From Dryocola clanedunensis subsp. sulfonylureivorans (GTDB taxonomy: Bacteria; Pseudomonadota; Gammaproteobacteria; Enterobacterales; Enterobacteriaceae): a stretch of 64,000 bases of DNA. The notes beneath the pieces are model-generated. The model was not told the DNA's origin. It ran no database searches and saw only the letters and a list, made by a program, of their open reading frames with translations. Location: the NCBI RefSeq assembly GCF_016756775.1, contig NZ_JAERMU010000019.1, positions 1 through 64,000 of the forward strand, written 5' to 3'. Each line of letters opens with the position of its first letter. Within the stretch, counting starts at the first letter, position 1. This document shows positions 38,576-48,815 of this stretch, in pieces. The position numbers were made by a program, and so were the translations under genes.

Positions 38576-39529
38576 TTAGCTTGCTTTAAGGATGCGGTAA
38601 AGCCTCATTAACAGCCAGTATTGCTTACACGTTGATGCGCCACGAAATAAATCACTAAAGCTGATTTTCTTCATAAACATGGCCTTAACAGCTTTTTTTT
38701 CAGAAACTTTTTTACGATAAAGTCCAAAAAAGTGACGACACTCATGAGAGGCATGGCGCAAGAATGCTTTTTTTATACCGGCATTCACTTCGCCATTTGC
38801 AAGCAAGATGAGCTTACTGATTACCTCAATATAACTATATGCACGGCAATCATAATACTTCTTACTTTTGGTTATTGAGTGCGGATTGTTAACATAAAAA
38901 TAATCAGACCTATCCGATATATAAAACCGACCGTTATACATACCTAACATGGCTGTCCATAATATATCCTGATGGCTGTAGCCTGCATTAAAAGTAAGGG
39001 AGTTTTTCTTAATATATTCTGACCGGATCATCTGCAGCCAGAGATAATGTGGCCACTCATTATTTTTAACCGCGTGTTCGACCCACTGATTGCCGCTAAT
39101 CACATGATTATAAATTTGTTTCCGGTGAATGATCTCGCCGACAAAGGAATCATGCTCGTCAACAATACGACCGTTGGAGATAAGGACATCAACATCATGC
39201 TTTGTCGCTTCATTGTACCGGTCAAAGACCAAATCCTCTGCAAAGTCGTCATCAGAGTCCAGCAGCATTAGCCACTTCCCTGAATGCTTTGCCAGCGCAG
39301 CGTTACGGGCTGCATAGACGCCCAGGTTTTCCTGGTTTATTACCAGCAAACGCTTATCATTGAAGGAATTAATAACGTCAAGCGTATTATCCACTGAACC
39401 ATCATTAACCAGAATTATCTCAATATTAATTCTCTTTTCAGCGAGTAATTTTTTTATAACTCTGGATATATTGTTCCCGTCGTTATACACCGGAACAATG
39501 ATACTAACATCAACATTATCTTTATTCAC
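38576..39529 (-). CDS. waaH: Family-2 glycosyltransferase, WaaH-like (LPS core)
   Basis: 317 residues of GT-A fold: VSIIVPVYNDGNN at the N-terminus, VNDGSVDNT and the metal-binding LDSDDDF near residue 95. WPHYLWLQMIRSEYI and AGYSHQDILWTAML resemble E. coli YibD/WaaH, which adds glucuronic acid to HepIII of the LPS core and lies at the same place (yibQ-waaH-tdh). Overall similarity looks modest, so the sugar added may differ. The GTG at 39529 with GGGGGACAGACG upstream is preferred; the frame remains open to an ATG at 39598. A possible Pho box lies upstream. Lower GC than its neighbours. Confidence 0.75.
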   Translation of the reverse strand: MNKDNVDVSIIVPVYNDGNNISRVIKKLLAEKRINIEIILVNDGSVDNTLDVINSFNDKRLLVINQENLGVYAARNAALAKHSGKWLMLLDSDDDFAEDLVFDRYNEATKHDVDVLISNGRIVDEHDSFVGEIIHRKQIYNHVISGNQWVEHAVKNNEWPHYLWLQMIRSEYIKKNSLTFNAGYSHQDILWTAMLGMYNGRFYISDRSDYFYVNNPHSITKSKKYYDCRAYSYIEVISKLILLANGEVNAGIKKAFLRHASHECRHFFGLYRKKVSEKKAVKAMFMKKISFSDLFRGASTCKQYWLLMRLYRILKAS

Positions 39530-39577
39530 CGTCTGTCCCCCAGGGCATGGCGGAAATAATAATTTCTGGATGTTATT

Positions 39578-39595
39578 ATGACAAACAATGTGAAG
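39578..39595 (-). promoter_or_regulatory. Possible Pho box upstream of waaH
   Basis: On the minus strand CTTCACA-TTGT-TTGTCAT approximates two CTGTCAT repeats separated by 4 bp, about 49 nt before the GTG. E. coli waaH is known to be PhoB-activated. The first half-site is weak. Confidence 0.3.
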
Positions 39596-39662
39596 CAAGA
39601 TGTTTGGGGCAGACTGACAAAGAGTTAATTAACTTTACAAAAACGACAGGGATAACATTAAT

Positions 39663-39698
39663 AACAAGATGGTTAATTAAGAAATTAACCATCTTGTT
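39663..39698 (-). terminator. AT-rich hairpin downstream of tdh
   Basis: AACAAGATGGTTAATT-AAGA-AATTAACCATCTTGTT is a perfect 16-bp stem with 4-nt loop, 16 nt after the tdh stop. Probably the kbl-tdh terminator, though unusually long and AT-rich. Confidence 0.7.
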
Positions 39699-39713
39699 AA
39701 AATATAACTTATT

Positions 39714-40739
39714 TTAATCCCAGCTAAGAATTACCTTACCTGACTGCCCGGAACGCATAGCATCAAATCCTTTCTGGAAATCATCGATAGTAAAGCGATG
39801 GGTGATAATCGGCGACAGGTCCAGGCCAGACTGGATCAGTGCAGCCATTTTATACCAGGTTTCGAACATCTCACGGCCGTAAATGCCTTTGATGAACAAG
39901 CCTTTGAAGATGACTTTTGTCCAGTCGATTGACATATCGGAAGGAGGAATACCCAGCATTGCAATACGTCCCCCATTGTTCATGGTGTCAAGCATAGAGC
40001 GGAATGCAGGCGGAGCGCCGGACATTTCGAGGCCCACATCGAAACCTTCAGTCATGCCCAGCTCATGCATGACATCGGTCAGGCTTTCTTTGCTGACGTT
40101 TACCGCACGGGTCACGCCCATTTCGCGCGCCAGTTCAAGACGATAATCGTTCACGTCAGTGATGACTACATTACGGGCGCCGACGTGTTTGGCAACCGCC
40201 GCCGCCATAATGCCAATCGGGCCTGCACCTGACACCAGCACATCCTCACCGACCAGGTCGAAAGAGAGCGCGGTGTGTACCGCGTTACCAAACGGGTCGA
40301 AGATAGACGCCAGATCGTCAGAAATGTTATCAGGGATTTTGAAAGCGTTAAACGCAGGCAGAACCAGATACTCTGCAAAGCAGCCCGGGCGGTTCACACC
40401 TACACCGGTGGTATTGCGACACAGGTGAGTGCGGCCTGCGCGGCAGTTGCGGCAGTGTCCGCACGTAATGTGGCCTTCGCCGGAAACACGGTCGCCGATT
40501 TTGAACCCTTTCACTTCCTGGCCAATACCAACAACTTCACCCACGTACTCGTGGCCAACCACCATCGGGACGGGAATGGTTTTCTGGGACCATTCATCCC
40601 AGTTATAAATATGCACATCGGTGCCGCAGATGGCAGTCTTACGGATTTTGATCAGCAGATCGTTATGGCCCATCTCCGGTTTGGGCGCATCCGTCATCCA
40701 GATGCCCTCTTCCGCCTTCAGTTTTGCTAATGCTTTCAT
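39714..40739 (-). CDS. tdh: L-threonine 3-dehydrogenase
   Basis: Zinc, NAD-dependent medium-chain dehydrogenase oxidising threonine to 2-amino-3-ketobutyrate. 341 residues as in E. coli. Catalytic zinc Cys38 in [16 protein letters not shown], structural zinc cysteines in [15 protein letters not shown] (about 93-107) and cofactor site [13 protein letters not shown]. Start [12 protein letters not shown] at 40739; the frame extends 23 codons into kbl and that extension is rejected. Begins 10 nt after the kbl stop; the pair converts threonine to glycine and acetyl-CoA. Confidence 0.98.
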   Translation of the reverse strand: MKALAKLKAEEGIWMTDAPKPEMGHNDLLIKIRKTAICGTDVHIYNWDEWSQKTIPVPMVVGHEYVGEVVGIGQEVKGFKIGDRVSGEGHITCGHCRNCRAGRTHLCRNTTGVGVNRPGCFAEYLVLPAFNAFKIPDNISDDLASIFDPFGNAVHTALSFDLVGEDVLVSGAGPIGIMAAAVAKHVGARNVVITDVNDYRLELAREMGVTRAVNVSKESLTDVMHELGMTEGFDVGLEMSGAPPAFRSMLDTMNNGGRIAMLGIPPSDMSIDWTKVIFKGLFIKGIYGREMFETWYKMAALIQSGLDLSPIITHRFTIDDFQKGFDAMRSGQSGKVILSWD

Positions 40740-40749
40740 GACCGCTCCC

Positions 40750-41946
40750 TCAGGCGATAACGCCCAACTGTTTACCGATACGCGTAAACGCATCAACCGC
40801 ACGCTCAATCTGCTCAGGGGTATGAGCGGCCGACATCTGCGTACGAATGCGCGCCTGACCTTTTGGAACTACCGGATAGAAGAACCCGGTGACATAAATG
40901 CCTTCTTTTTGCAGCTCGCGGGCAAAGTTTTGCGCGACGGTCGCTTCGCCAAGCATCACGGGGATGATGGCGTGATCGGCTCCCGCAAGCGTAAAACCTG
41001 CCGCAGCCATTTTCTCCCGGAAGAGGCTGGCGTTGGTCCACAGTCGCTCACGCAGCTCTGCTCCGGTTTCCAGCATCTCCAGAACTTTAATAGAAGCAGA
41101 AACAATGGCCGGAGCCAGCGAGTTAGAGAAGAGATAAGGACGAGAGCGCTGACGCAGCCACTCAATCACCTCTTTACGACCAGCGGTATAGCCGCCAGAA
41201 GCACCACCAAGTGCCTTGCCGAGCGTACCAGTGATAATGTCTACACGGTCCATGACCTTGCAATATTCGTGCGTGCCACGACCATTTTCACCAACAAAAC
41301 CTACGGCGTGAGAGTCATCGACCATCACCAGCGCATCATATTTATCCGCCAGATCGCACACGCCTTGCAGGTTAGCAATGACGCCATCCATAGAAAATAC
41401 GCCGTCGGTAGCGATCATCACGTGGCGAGCGCCCGTAGCACGAGCCTCTTTCAGACGTGCTTCCAACTCCTGCATATCGTTATTGGCATAACGATAACGC
41501 TGCGCTTTACACAAGCGCACGCCATCGATGATAGAAGCGTGGTTCAGCGCATCGGAGATAATCGCGTCTTCAGGGCCGAGCAGCGTTTCGAACAGTCCGC
41601 CGTTTGCATCAAAGCAGGATGAGTAAAGAATCGCATCATCCATCCCAAGGAAACCTGCAAGCTTACCCTCAAGCTCCTTATGGCTATCCTGCGTACCGCA
41701 GATAAAACGCACGGACGCCATACCGAATCCGTGTTTATCCATACCCTGCTTCGCAGCTTCAATCAGCTGCGGGTGGTTAGCCAGCCCCAGATAGTTGTTT
41801 GCACAGAAATTGATAACGTGGCTGCCATCGGCAACGGTGATATCCGCCTGCTGCGCTGAGGTAATAATCCTTTCTTCTTTGAAGAGACCTTCTGAACGAG
41901 CGGTTTCAAGCTGAGAAGTTAACTGTTGGTAAAAATCTTCGCGCAT
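40750..41946 (-). CDS. kbl: Glycine C-acetyltransferase (2-amino-3-ketobutyrate CoA ligase)
   Basis: PLP-dependent alpha-oxoamine synthase family enzyme cleaving aminoketobutyrate with CoA to glycine and acetyl-CoA. 398 residues as in E. coli. PLP lysine in [15 protein letters not shown] near residue 244, [15 protein letters not shown] near 210 and SNSLAPA. First gene of kbl-tdh; 217 bp divergent from hldD, where the Lrp-type control seen in E. coli could act, though no site was identified. Confidence 0.98.
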   Translation of the reverse strand: MREDFYQQLTSQLETARSEGLFKEERIITSAQQADITVADGSHVINFCANNYLGLANHPQLIEAAKQGMDKHGFGMASVRFICGTQDSHKELEGKLAGFLGMDDAILYSSCFDANGGLFETLLGPEDAIISDALNHASIIDGVRLCKAQRYRYANNDMQELEARLKEARATGARHVMIATDGVFSMDGVIANLQGVCDLADKYDALVMVDDSHAVGFVGENGRGTHEYCKVMDRVDIITGTLGKALGGASGGYTAGRKEVIEWLRQRSRPYLFSNSLAPAIVSASIKVLEMLETGAELRERLWTNASLFREKMAAAGFTLAGADHAIIPVMLGEATVAQNFARELQKEGIYVTGFFYPVVPKGQARIRTQMSAAHTPEQIERAVDAFTRIGKQLGVIA

Positions 41947-42163
41947 CGCGATTCTCCAGGCATGGCAAATTTCGGAACATATTACCCAAAGCTATACGTT
42001 GAGACGAGATTACGCTTCAGGGAATCTGATTTTTGCAGGATAAATCACGAAGGCGGGAAACTTAGTCTGATTAGGCGGGTCTTTGATTGTAATGGTATGA
42101 TAAGAGCCATTAGCGCGCGAGGTATCGTGCCTTGCAGCCCCCCAAATTGTGAAGGTTACGCTT

Positions 42164-43096
42164 ATGATTATTGTCACCGGTGGTGCTGGTTTTATCGGCA
42201 GCAACATTATTAAGTCACTGAATGATATCGGCTATACTGATATCCTGGTCGTAGACAACTTAAAAGACGGGACTAAGTTCGTCAATCTGGTTGACCTGAA
42301 TATCTCCGACTACATGGACAAAGAAGATTTCTTGATCCAGCTAATGGCGGGTGAAGAGTTTGGCGAAGTTGAAGCCATTTTCCATGAGGGCGCATGTTCC
42401 TCCACTACCGAGTGGGACGGCAAGTACATGATGGATAATAACTATCAGTACTCCAAAGAGGTGCTGCATTACTGTCTGGAACGTGAAATTCCGTTCCTGT
42501 ACGCCTCTTCTGCTGCCACCTACGGCGGTCGCAATAACAACTTTATCGAGTCTCGTGAATTCGAGCAGCCGCTGAATGTTTACGGCTACTCGAAGTTCCT
42601 GTTTGATGAGTACGTTCGTCAGATTCTGCCGGAAGCAAACTCACAGATTACCGGCTTCCGTTACTTCAACGTTTATGGCCCACGTGAAGGCCATAAAGGC
42701 AGCATGGCAAGCGTTGCATTCCACCTGAATACTCAGTTGAACAACGGCGAAAATCCAAAACTCTTTGAAGGCAGCGACGGCTTCAAGCGCGACTTCATTT
42801 ACGTGGGGGATGTGGCAGCGGTAAACCTGTGGTTCTGGCAGAACGGCATCTCAGGTATTTATAACTGCGGTAGCGGCCGAGCTGAGTCCTTCCAGGCAGT
42901 GGCCGATGCGACGCTGGCATTCCATAAAAAAGGCAGTATTGAGTACATTCCTTTCCCTGAAAAGCTTAAAGGCCGCTATCAGGCATTTACTCAGGCCGAT
43001 CTGGCCAACCTGCGTGCAGCTGGCTACGACAAGCCATTTAAGACCGTTGCCGAAGGCGTGACGGAATATATGGCCTGGCTTAACCGTGACGCATAA
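42164..43096 (+). CDS. hldD: ADP-L-glycero-D-manno-heptose 6-epimerase
   Basis: NADP-dependent short-chain epimerase making the heptose donor for the LPS inner core. 310 residues as in E. coli RfaD. Dinucleotide motif [10 protein letters not shown] (4-13) and the catalytic YxxxK in [11 protein letters not shown] near 140. Start at 42164 is the family N-terminus, with GAAGG 9 nt upstream. First gene of hldD-waaF-waaC-waaL; waaF starts 16 nt after the stop. Confidence 0.98.
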   Translation: MIIVTGGAGFIGSNIIKSLNDIGYTDILVVDNLKDGTKFVNLVDLNISDYMDKEDFLIQLMAGEEFGEVEAIFHEGACSSTTEWDGKYMMDNNYQYSKEVLHYCLEREIPFLYASSAATYGGRNNNFIESREFEQPLNVYGYSKFLFDEYVRQILPEANSQITGFRYFNVYGPREGHKGSMASVAFHLNTQLNNGENPKLFEGSDGFKRDFIYVGDVAAVNLWFWQNGISGIYNCGSGRAESFQAVADATLAFHKKGSIEYIPFPEKLKGRYQAFTQADLANLRAAGYDKPFKTVAEGVTEYMAWLNRDA

Positions 43097-43112
43097 TCAG
43101 GTAGCCTGACGC

Positions 43113-44162
43113 ATGAAAATACTGGTGATTGGCCCGTCATGGGTGGGCGACATGATGATGTCGCAAAGTCTCTATCGCACGCTCAAGGCGCGCTATCCCC
43201 AGGCGATAATTGATGTGATGGCACCGGCCTGGTGTCGTCCATTATTATCGCGGATGCCTGAAGTCAACGAAGCGCTCTCCATGCCGCTGGGGCATGGTGC
43301 TCTGGAAATTGGCGAACGCCGTCGACTAGGCCATAGCCTGCGTGAAAAGCGCTACGATCGCGCATATGTATTACCGAACTCATTTAAATCAGCGTTAGTC
43401 CCTTTCTTCGCCAATATACCGCTACGCACAGGCTGGCGCGGCGAGATGCGCTATGGTCTGCTCAATGACGCCAGAGTTCTGGATAAACAGGCCTGGCCTC
43501 TAATGGTTGAGCGCTATGTCGCTCTGGCGTACGACAAGGGCGTCATGCAGTCTGCACAAGATCTTCCTCAGCCACTACTTTGGCCACAGCTACAGGTTGA
43601 TGAACACGAAAAAAACCAGGCGTGTTCCGCATTTAGTCTGGCTGCCGAGCGGCCCATCATTGGCTTTTGCCCTGGCGCTGAATTCGGCCCGGCAAAGCGC
43701 TGGCCGCACTATCATTACGCAACCCTTGCCGGAAAGCTTATCGACGAAGGTTACCAGGTTGTACTGTTCGGCTCGGCTAAAGATAAAGAAGCCGGCAACG
43801 ATATTCTGTCGGCATTAACAACCGGGCAGCAGGCATACTGCCGAAATCTGGCTGGTGACACCGCGCTGGATCAAGCCGTGATTCTGCTGGCCGCGTGTAG
43901 AGCAGTGGTCACCAATGACTCTGGTTTAATGCATGTTGCTGCTGCTCTGGGGCGTCCACTCGTCGCCCTTTATGGACCAAGCAGCCCCGACTTCACCCCT
44001 CCGCTGTCTCATAAAGCGAAGGTTATTCGTCTGATTAGTGGCTACCACAAAGTCCGCAAAGGTGAGGCTGCTGAAGGCTATCACCAGAGTCTGATCGATA
44101 TTGCACCGGAGCGAGTACTGACAGAGTTGAACGAGCTGCTGCAAAGCGGGAAGGAAGTATAA
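43113..44162 (+). CDS. waaF: ADP-heptose:LPS heptosyltransferase II
   Basis: GT9 enzyme adding the second heptose to the inner core. 349 residues (E. coli 348). N-terminal ILVIGPSWVGDMMMSQSLYRTL, C-terminal donor site GAEFGPAKRWP and TNDSGLMHVAAALGRPLVALYG. The stop shares one base with the waaC start (TAATG), indicating coupled translation. Confidence 0.98.
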   Translation: MKILVIGPSWVGDMMMSQSLYRTLKARYPQAIIDVMAPAWCRPLLSRMPEVNEALSMPLGHGALEIGERRRLGHSLREKRYDRAYVLPNSFKSALVPFFANIPLRTGWRGEMRYGLLNDARVLDKQAWPLMVERYVALAYDKGVMQSAQDLPQPLLWPQLQVDEHEKNQACSAFSLAAERPIIGFCPGAEFGPAKRWPHYHYATLAGKLIDEGYQVVLFGSAKDKEAGNDILSALTTGQQAYCRNLAGDTALDQAVILLAACRAVVTNDSGLMHVAAALGRPLVALYGPSSPDFTPPLSHKAKVIRLISGYHKVRKGEAAEGYHQSLIDIAPERVLTELNELLQSGKEV

Positions 44163-45127
44163 TGCGGGTATTAATCGTCAAAACTTCATCAATGGGCGAT
44201 GTACTGCATACCTTGCCCGCATTAACGGACGCGACACAGGCCATTCCGGGTATATGCTTTGACTGGGTAGTAGAGGAAGGGTTTGCGCAAATCCCAACGT
44301 GGCATTCGGCAGTCGAAAAGGTTTTACCCGTTGCGATTCGCCGCTGGCGTAAAGATTGGTTTTCAGCGCAGGTAAAATCAGAACGTCTTGCCTTCCGCAA
44401 TTCCCTGCGGGCAATGCAATATGATGCGGTCATTGACGCCCAGGGACTGGTAAAAAGTGCAGCATTAGTGACCCGACTGGCACATGGTCCCAAACATGGC
44501 ATGGACTGGCAAACCGCGCGCGAACCTTTGGCTAGCCTTTTTTATAATTACCGTCATCACATTCCTAAGCAGCAGCATGCCGTCGAACGAACCCGTGAAC
44601 TCTTTGCTAAAAGCCTCGGCTATAGCAAAGCGCAATCACAAGGTGACTATGCTATTTCACAGCACTTCTTGAGCCATCTTAATACCGATACTGAAAACTA
44701 TGCGGTATTTTTACATGCCACAACGCGGGACGATAAGCATTGGCCAGAAAGCCACTGGCGCGAGTTAATTGGATTGCTCAAAGATTCTGGATTACGTATA
44801 AAGTTGCCGTGGGGCGCACCGCATGAAGAGGCTCGGGCAAAAAGGCTGGCTGAGGGATTTGATTACGTTGATGTATTACCAAGACTGGAACTTGAAAGCA
44901 TTGCACGGATACTGGCAGGAGCAAAATTTGTGGTTTCGGTTGATACAGGGTTAAGCCACCTTACAGCAGCTTTAGACCGCCCAAATGTGACCTTATATGG
45001 CCCAACGGACCCAGGATTAATTGGGGGATATGGGAAGAATCAGGTGGCGCAGAGTGCGCCAGACAAAGATTCAAAAAAATTAAAGGCTGAAAATGTATAT
45101 TCAGCCCTGGAAGATTACATTCGATAG
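44162..45127 (+). CDS. waaC: ADP-heptose:LPS heptosyltransferase I
   Basis: GT9 enzyme adding the first heptose to Kdo. 321 residues (E. coli 319). N-terminal VLIVKTSSMGDVLHTLPAL, acceptor region DAQGLVKSA and donor site VDTGLSHLTAALDRPNVTLYG. Base composition becomes AT-rich in the last third, marking the edge of the variable outer-core region. waaL follows after 30 bp. Confidence 0.98.
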   Translation: MRVLIVKTSSMGDVLHTLPALTDATQAIPGICFDWVVEEGFAQIPTWHSAVEKVLPVAIRRWRKDWFSAQVKSERLAFRNSLRAMQYDAVIDAQGLVKSAALVTRLAHGPKHGMDWQTAREPLASLFYNYRHHIPKQQHAVERTRELFAKSLGYSKAQSQGDYAISQHFLSHLNTDTENYAVFLHATTRDDKHWPESHWRELIGLLKDSGLRIKLPWGAPHEEARAKRLAEGFDYVDVLPRLELESIARILAGAKFVVSVDTGLSHLTAALDRPNVTLYGPTDPGLIGGYGKNQVAQSAPDKDSKKLKAENVYSALEDYIR

Positions 45128-45157
45128 TTTGATATATTCGTTTATACTGGAGCTACA

Positions 45158-46363
45158 ATGATAGCGGCACTATTATCAAAAGAAGATCAAAACTGGCAAC
45201 CTTTATGGAATAAGGCATTAGTTTTTCTCTTCATCACAACTTTTTTCCTGGACGGTATAACTCGTTATAAGCACATCGTAGAAATATTGATGATCGTAAC
45301 AAGTTTATATTATATCTTCCGCTCGCCAAAGATTTGCCTGAGCTTGTTAAAAAATAACTTATTTTATAGCATTTTAGCCCTATCAGCAGTTTTGTTATAT
45401 TCTATATTTATCTCACCCGATATGAAGGTTAGTTTTAAAGAATTTAACAATACTGTTATCAAAGGCATATTGCTTTATAGCCTTTTATTACCACTCTTAT
45501 TAAAGAATGAAACAAAAGAAACGGTTTCCAAATTGATCCTGATTTCTTTCTTGTCTTCATTAAGCGTAAAGTGCGCGGTTGAATTGGTTTTATACTATCA
45601 AGATTACAAACAAGGGATAATGCCATTTACCAACTACAATCATCGCCACATCTCTGATTCGATGGTTTTCCTCTTCCCGGCTTTATTGAACCTATGGCTC
45701 TTCAAAAAAACATCCTTAAAAGTTGCGTTTGCAGTATGTGGATGCATATATCTATTCTTAATGCTTGGGACACTTTCGCGTGGTGCCTGGTTGGCGATTT
45801 TTATCACTGCGGTTCTATGGCTTATCTTTAATAGATTCTGGAAATTACTGGTGGCATCGGTCATTATTTTCATTGCCGCAGGCACTTTAGTAATGTCACA
45901 GCACGGCGCGAAAAGTGATAAACTCATTTATAAATTGCAGCAGACTGACAGTTCTTATCGCTATACAAACGGCACGCAAGGCAGTGCAATGAGTCTTATC
46001 CTTGAAAATCCAATTAAAGGGTATGGCTATGGCGATGATATTTATCATAACCTCTATAATAAAAGGATTATAGACTACCCTACGTGGACATTTAAAAAAT
46101 CGATCGGTCCTCATAACCTGGCATTGTATATTTGGTTTGGTGCAGGAATACTTGGGCTGGGAGCATTATTATATGTTTATGGTTCTGTCATAAATGAGAT
46201 TGCTGGAAAAGCGTTCATTTCAACGGCAACCTCCCCGTACAATGTACACCTACTACTATTTTTATCCTTAGTTGGGTTCTTTTTAGTAAGAGGGAATTTT
46301 GAACAAATTGAACTTGCCCCTTTAGGGATCATTACTGGTTTACTTCTGGCACTGAGAAAATAA
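45158..46363 (+). CDS. waaL: O-antigen ligase WaaL
   Basis: Polytopic inner-membrane GT-C protein that joins undecaprenyl-linked O-antigen to lipid A-core on the periplasmic side. 401 residues with about 10-12 hydrophobic spans. A large periplasmic loop near residues 230-320 contains GAKSDKLIYKLQQTDSSYR and the conserved SIGPHNLALYIWFGAG whose His is required in the family. GGAG precedes the ATG. AT-rich, as waaL genes usually are. Its sequence is specific to the core type and cannot be assigned by eye. Confidence 0.9.
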   Translation: MIAALLSKEDQNWQPLWNKALVFLFITTFFLDGITRYKHIVEILMIVTSLYYIFRSPKICLSLLKNNLFYSILALSAVLLYSIFISPDMKVSFKEFNNTVIKGILLYSLLLPLLLKNETKETVSKLILISFLSSLSVKCAVELVLYYQDYKQGIMPFTNYNHRHISDSMVFLFPALLNLWLFKKTSLKVAFAVCGCIYLFLMLGTLSRGAWLAIFITAVLWLIFNRFWKLLVASVIIFIAAGTLVMSQHGAKSDKLIYKLQQTDSSYRYTNGTQGSAMSLILENPIKGYGYGDDIYHNLYNKRIIDYPTWTFKKSIGPHNLALYIWFGAGILGLGALLYVYGSVINEIAGKAFISTATSPYNVHLLLFLSLVGFFLVRGNFEQIELAPLGIITGLLLALRK

Positions 46364-46398
46364 CCAGTCATCAGACCGAGGATAGTTTCAGTTGATAA

Positions 46399-46427
46399 TA
46401 AAAAAGGCTACTGACGTAGCCTTTTTA
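46399..46427. terminator. Bidirectional terminator between waaL and waaK
   Basis: AAAAAGGCTA-CTGACG-TAGCCTTTTT is a perfect 10-bp stem flanked by A and T runs between the two convergent genes. Confidence 0.88.
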
Positions 46428-47570
46428 TGGAAACCAATATCTAATCTTATCTTCGAAAAGAGCGGTTACTCTATCCCAACTATATTCGTTATAAACCAGC
46501 CGCTGTCCTTTCGCTGCGATAATACTTTTTTCAGGGTCGTTGAGGACTTTTTCTATATCTCGCTGAATGCTTTCTGCTGTCATAGGCTCAGAAAGGTGAT
46601 AACCAGTAGAATCTTTTTGTACAAATTCGATCATGCCTCCACGTGTACTCACCAGGACAGGCTTGTTTGCAGCCATTGCTTCAATTGCGACCATACAAAA
46701 TGGTTCTTCGAACTGGGAGGGGATAATCACGAGGTCTGCCAGGGGATAATATTTATGCATTTCTTCTGGGCGAACGCTACCCACCATAATACAGTCAGGT
46801 CGTAGTCGGGCAGATAATTCCCGTGCTTGTTGCTGATAAGTGGCCTTCTCACCTTTCTCACTAGAATGTGGATCGCCGATCACGACCAATTTGATCTCAT
46901 TTCTTTGCTTGCTAATTTTTTCAAATGCCTTTAGCAGCAACAGCACTCCTTTATCTGGAACTATACGGCCAGCATAGAATAAAACCGTATCTGTTTCTGA
47001 TATACCAAACTCACCACGAATATTTTTCGTCTTAGCATCTACAGTATAAGCATTTAGATCAATACCATTTGGTACAATCACAATATCAGCAGCTGGTAAA
47101 AACTGACGGTAATAATTCTGTAAAAAGAGGCTTGGAACAATGATTTTTGCGTTAGGATCGATTCCTTGAGGTTCAAAAGCATTATGCATATGCAAAACTA
47201 AATGTGCCTCAGGCGATCTTTTTCGTATCTGACGATAGAGTTTAAGGCTATTGTGTACAACTATAACGCTATCAACATCACTGGCAAAATCGTTTTTAAT
47301 ATTGAGTATTCTTTGCGAGTAAGGTAACGGATCCAGCCGAGTCCATTTCTGGAAAAGGCGTTTATAAATCTTGCTAAAGCCAATTCTGTGAATACTTGTC
47401 TTTTCATTGACTTGAGTAAAATCACTATAACCTTCATTTTTTATACAAACTATTTTGTTTTCTACCGACAGGCGTTGTGCAACTTCATACATCCATGTTT
47501 CAACAGCCGCAGCTCCTTTGGGAGGGATAGAAAAAATAGGTGTAACAGTAAAAACGATCTTCTTCAGCAT
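46425..47570 (-). CDS. waaK: LPS core GT4-type glycosyltransferase (WaaK-like)
   Basis: 381-residue GT-B glycosyltransferase. N-terminal VFTVTPIFSIPPKGAAAVETW and KIYKRLFQKWTRLDPLPYSQ are shared with E. coli R2 and Salmonella WaaK (GlcNAc transferase). The donor-binding region is VLFYAGRIVPDKGVLLLL to EEPFCMVAIEAMAANKPV. Distal gene of the waaQ operon, convergent with waaL. WaaK caps the outer core and creates the O-antigen attachment context; the exact acceptor here is inferred. AT-rich. Confidence 0.85.
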   Translation of the reverse strand: MLKKIVFTVTPIFSIPPKGAAAVETWMYEVAQRLSVENKIVCIKNEGYSDFTQVNEKTSIHRIGFSKIYKRLFQKWTRLDPLPYSQRILNIKNDFASDVDSVIVVHNSLKLYRQIRKRSPEAHLVLHMHNAFEPQGIDPNAKIIVPSLFLQNYYRQFLPAADIVIVPNGIDLNAYTVDAKTKNIRGEFGISETDTVLFYAGRIVPDKGVLLLLKAFEKISKQRNEIKLVVIGDPHSSEKGEKATYQQQARELSARLRPDCIMVGSVRPEEMHKYYPLADLVIIPSQFEEPFCMVAIEAMAANKPVLVSTRGGMIEFVQKDSTGYHLSEPMTAESIQRDIEKVLNDPEKSIIAAKGQRLVYNEYSWDRVTALFEDKIRYWFP

Positions 47571-47721
47571 ATAATTTCACTCATTATTGTTAGTTTTTTA
47601 AATTATAACTAAAAATGGAATACACCATATTAAAAATATAATTATGAATAAAGTCAATCTTTTGTTATTTTTAATTTTATACCGTTTTGATAACAATAGA
47701 ATAGCCATATAAATGATTTAG

Positions 47722-48579
47722 CTAGTTAACACAGGAATCAGCTTTCCTTTTGAAATCAATTTCATGATCAAGATTATCATTTACCTTCACTTTTCTTTTT
47801 CCAATTTCGGAAGGCTGGATAAAAGGAATGACACTATAACTAACCGCCGTATCATTTGATAAATTAAAGACATTTACATTCTGTACCTTTTCACTCATGA
47901 ACTTGAAAAATGGCAGGATTTTTCCAAGATCTCTGCTTAATTCAGAAGGCATGGGATTTTTACTTTCATCGTAAAAACGCTGGCAGCTACCAGTGAGATC
48001 TAAACCAGAACAAATGATCCGTACAAACTTCAATGAGTATGCAATCTGAATTGCTGTATAGGCAACAGTATGGCATGAACAATAGCCAATACTAATATCC
48101 TTTGAAAAACCAACTAGTCTCTTTTTAGTTGAGAAGGGTACGTCAATAAGCAAATTTTTATTGAATTTAGCCATAATGCTAAACTTCATTTTTTTCAATA
48201 AACCACCTTTCTCGCGCTTATAGAAAGATTTGAGTATCAAGCAATTTTCACGCAAATATTTTTTATCTTCCTCAGTTGACTCTTCGTAAACATCTCGGTT
48301 GACTATAGTAAATTTACTCTGTGAGCTAAATTTAAAAAAATCACTACGCCGCTGATGTAAAAAACGCGCGTCAGTTAACAAATAGATAAATGGTTCGATG
48401 CTATGGTTTAGCAAGTACTCAGCTGAGCCATTGACGGTGATAACATCGTGACTGCGTAAAATGGATAAAGGGGTATTTTTTGAGGTTGGACCAGACAAAA
48501 ATATTATAACGTCTTCATATGATTTCTTGTCAACAATATTTTGAACATCAGTATAAGTTATATACTTTATGTTATTCAT
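47722..48579 (-). CDS. waaZ: LPS core biosynthesis protein WaaZ
   Basis: 285 residues, clearly alike to E. coli RfaZ: FLSGPTSKNTPLSILRSHDV, LLTDARFLHQRRSDFFKF, GYCSCHTVAYTAIQIAYSLK and CSGLDLTGSCQRFYD. WaaZ is linked to partial addition of a third Kdo (KdoIII) and truncated cores. The start ATG at 48579 has AGGT 7 nt upstream; a TTG two codons earlier is less likely. Strongly AT-rich. 142 bp of non-coding DNA separates it from waaK. Confidence 0.9.
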   Translation of the reverse strand: MNNIKYITYTDVQNIVDKKSYEDVIIFLSGPTSKNTPLSILRSHDVITVNGSAEYLLNHSIEPFIYLLTDARFLHQRRSDFFKFSSQSKFTIVNRDVYEESTEEDKKYLRENCLILKSFYKREKGGLLKKMKFSIMAKFNKNLLIDVPFSTKKRLVGFSKDISIGYCSCHTVAYTAIQIAYSLKFVRIICSGLDLTGSCQRFYDESKNPMPSELSRDLGKILPFFKFMSEKVQNVNVFNLSNDTAVSYSVIPFIQPSEIGKRKVKVNDNLDHEIDFKRKADSCVN

Positions 48580-48815
48580 ATACAAACCTGCAAGATTAAA
48601 TAGATTCTTTAATACTTAACACAATAATTTAATTAATATTATAAAGTTAAGGTTTTTGATTTATGGAAATATACTAAACATTTATTCTGTAACATTCAGA
48701 AAACTTAGCTTTAACGAAAATAATTGAAGGTATTATTAGTATTCTAATACCCATTCAGAGTAGCGAATGAATATATCTTCACATAAGTGCTCGACACAAG
48801 GAAAAGAATAAAATA
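48580..48815. other. AT-rich spacer between waaY and waaZ
   Basis: 236 bp of AT-rich DNA with no plausible gene or hairpin that I can defend; it may hold a secondary promoter for waaZ-waaK. Confidence 0.4.
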
